From: Methylocaldum sp. 14B
GTDB taxonomy: Bacteria; Pseudomonadota; Gammaproteobacteria; Methylococcales; Methylococcaceae
Assembly: GCF_002005105.1 (NCBI RefSeq)
Contig: NZ_MSCV01000009.1
Location: 1-64,000 of the forward strand
Direction of reading: 5' to 3'
DNA length: 64,000 nucleotides
How positions within the stretch are numbered: position 1 is the first letter of the stretch; every line of letters begins with the position of its first letter. Both the position numbers and the translations under genes were made by a program. Below the pieces are notes generated by a model. It saw only the letters and a program-made list of their open reading frames with translations. It had not been told where the DNA came from and made no database searches. Shown one piece after another: positions 63,818 through 64,000 of this stretch.

Positions 63818-64000
63818 TGACCTCGGTTCCCCAATGGCTGCGCCCTGGCGTTCATGCGGCAGGCGGCGAAGGACTCGAGAAAACCCAGATCGACTTGGGT
63901 TTCATCCCGCTGACGGACTGCGCACCGCTCGTCATCGCCTACGAAAAAGGTTTTTTTCGAAAACACGGGCTGGAGGCGAGACTTTCCAGAGAGGTGTCCT
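63818..64000 (+). pseudogene. NasS-like nitrate sensor, 5' part with reading-frame problem, cut by window end
   Basis: The segment from about 63874 encodes [20 protein letters not shown] and [18 protein letters not shown], the N-terminal region of NasS/NrtA-type binding proteins; the LTDCAPLV form fits cytoplasmic NasS. That frame has no ATG or GTG between the stop at 63760 and this segment. The only good start, ATG 63818 behind AAGGAGA, is in another frame and stops soon after 63900. Either a frameshift, a sequence error or an unusual start is present. NasS normally holds the antiterminator NasT inactive until nitrate or nitrite binds; nasT would lie beyond 64000. Confidence 0.55.

Overview
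The window looks like a chromosomal stretch of a GC-rich gammaproteobacterial methanotroph or close relative (Methylococcales, for example a Methylocaldum- or Methylococcus-like organism). The basis is a divergent fchA/mtdA pair for C1 transfer on tetrahydrofolate, a cysteine-rich copper-storage protein, and a gammaproteobacterial-type truA-trpF-trpB-trpA-accD-folC-SPOR-cvpA-purF-metZ run. The genus is an inference from gene content only.

Layout. (1) 1-1995: DUF4383 membrane protein, Csp-type copper-storage protein, small zinc-ribbon membrane protein. (2) 1996-15113: a 13-kb element integrated at the 3' end of tRNA-Lys(CUU), bounded by a perfect 50-bp direct repeat. It carries a P4-type integrase overlapping a PIN-domain toxin-antitoxin pair, two DNA-binding regulators, a RepA-like ATPase whose 3' end holds an iteron-like repeat and hairpin tract, SSB, a lambda-gpE-type major capsid protein with no portal, large terminase or tail gene, several orphan small genes, a minus-strand ribbon-helix-helix operon and a DUF3800 gene. 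This is a possible capsid-encoding satellite or a decayed prophage. (3) 15066-15420: tRNA operon Pro-Arg-His-Lys with a strong promoter. (4) 15.5-40.5 kb: core metabolism (fchA, mtdA, metallophosphoesterase, ispG, DUF455, acnB, HDAC-like, ugd, the metZ-to-truA run, gltA), a secreted clan-CD-like protein, and uup. (5) 40.8-41.6 kb: a frameshifted GMC oxidoreductase remnant. (6) 41.6-64 kb: a nitrogen-assimilation region. It contains nrtA, nrtB and a double-ATPase nrtC/D; a formate/nitrite-family channel followed by a PP2C-kinase fusion and cyanase; narK followed by a second PP2C-kinase fusion, then nirB, nirD and nasA; and the start of a NasS-like nitrate sensor.

The most informative signal is regulatory. 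Four separate leaders (before nrtA, the FNT channel, narK and a broken minus-strand gene) share an intrinsic terminator of the form GCGTC(T/C)...GGCGC-T8/9. Three of them have two hairpins upstream with six-base loops carrying A at position 1 and G at position 4; the FNT leader has one clear and one degenerate hairpin. This is the recognition pattern of ANTAR antiterminators (NasT, NasR, EutV). A NasS-like gene at the right edge suggests a nasS-nasT pair controls them. Nitrate or nitrite uptake, cyanate breakdown and the two kinase-phosphatase fusions would then form one antitermination regulon. The region is also dense in palindromic dispersed repeats, including 45-bp inverted copies flanking nrtA and a run of five hairpins downstream of the FNT gene.
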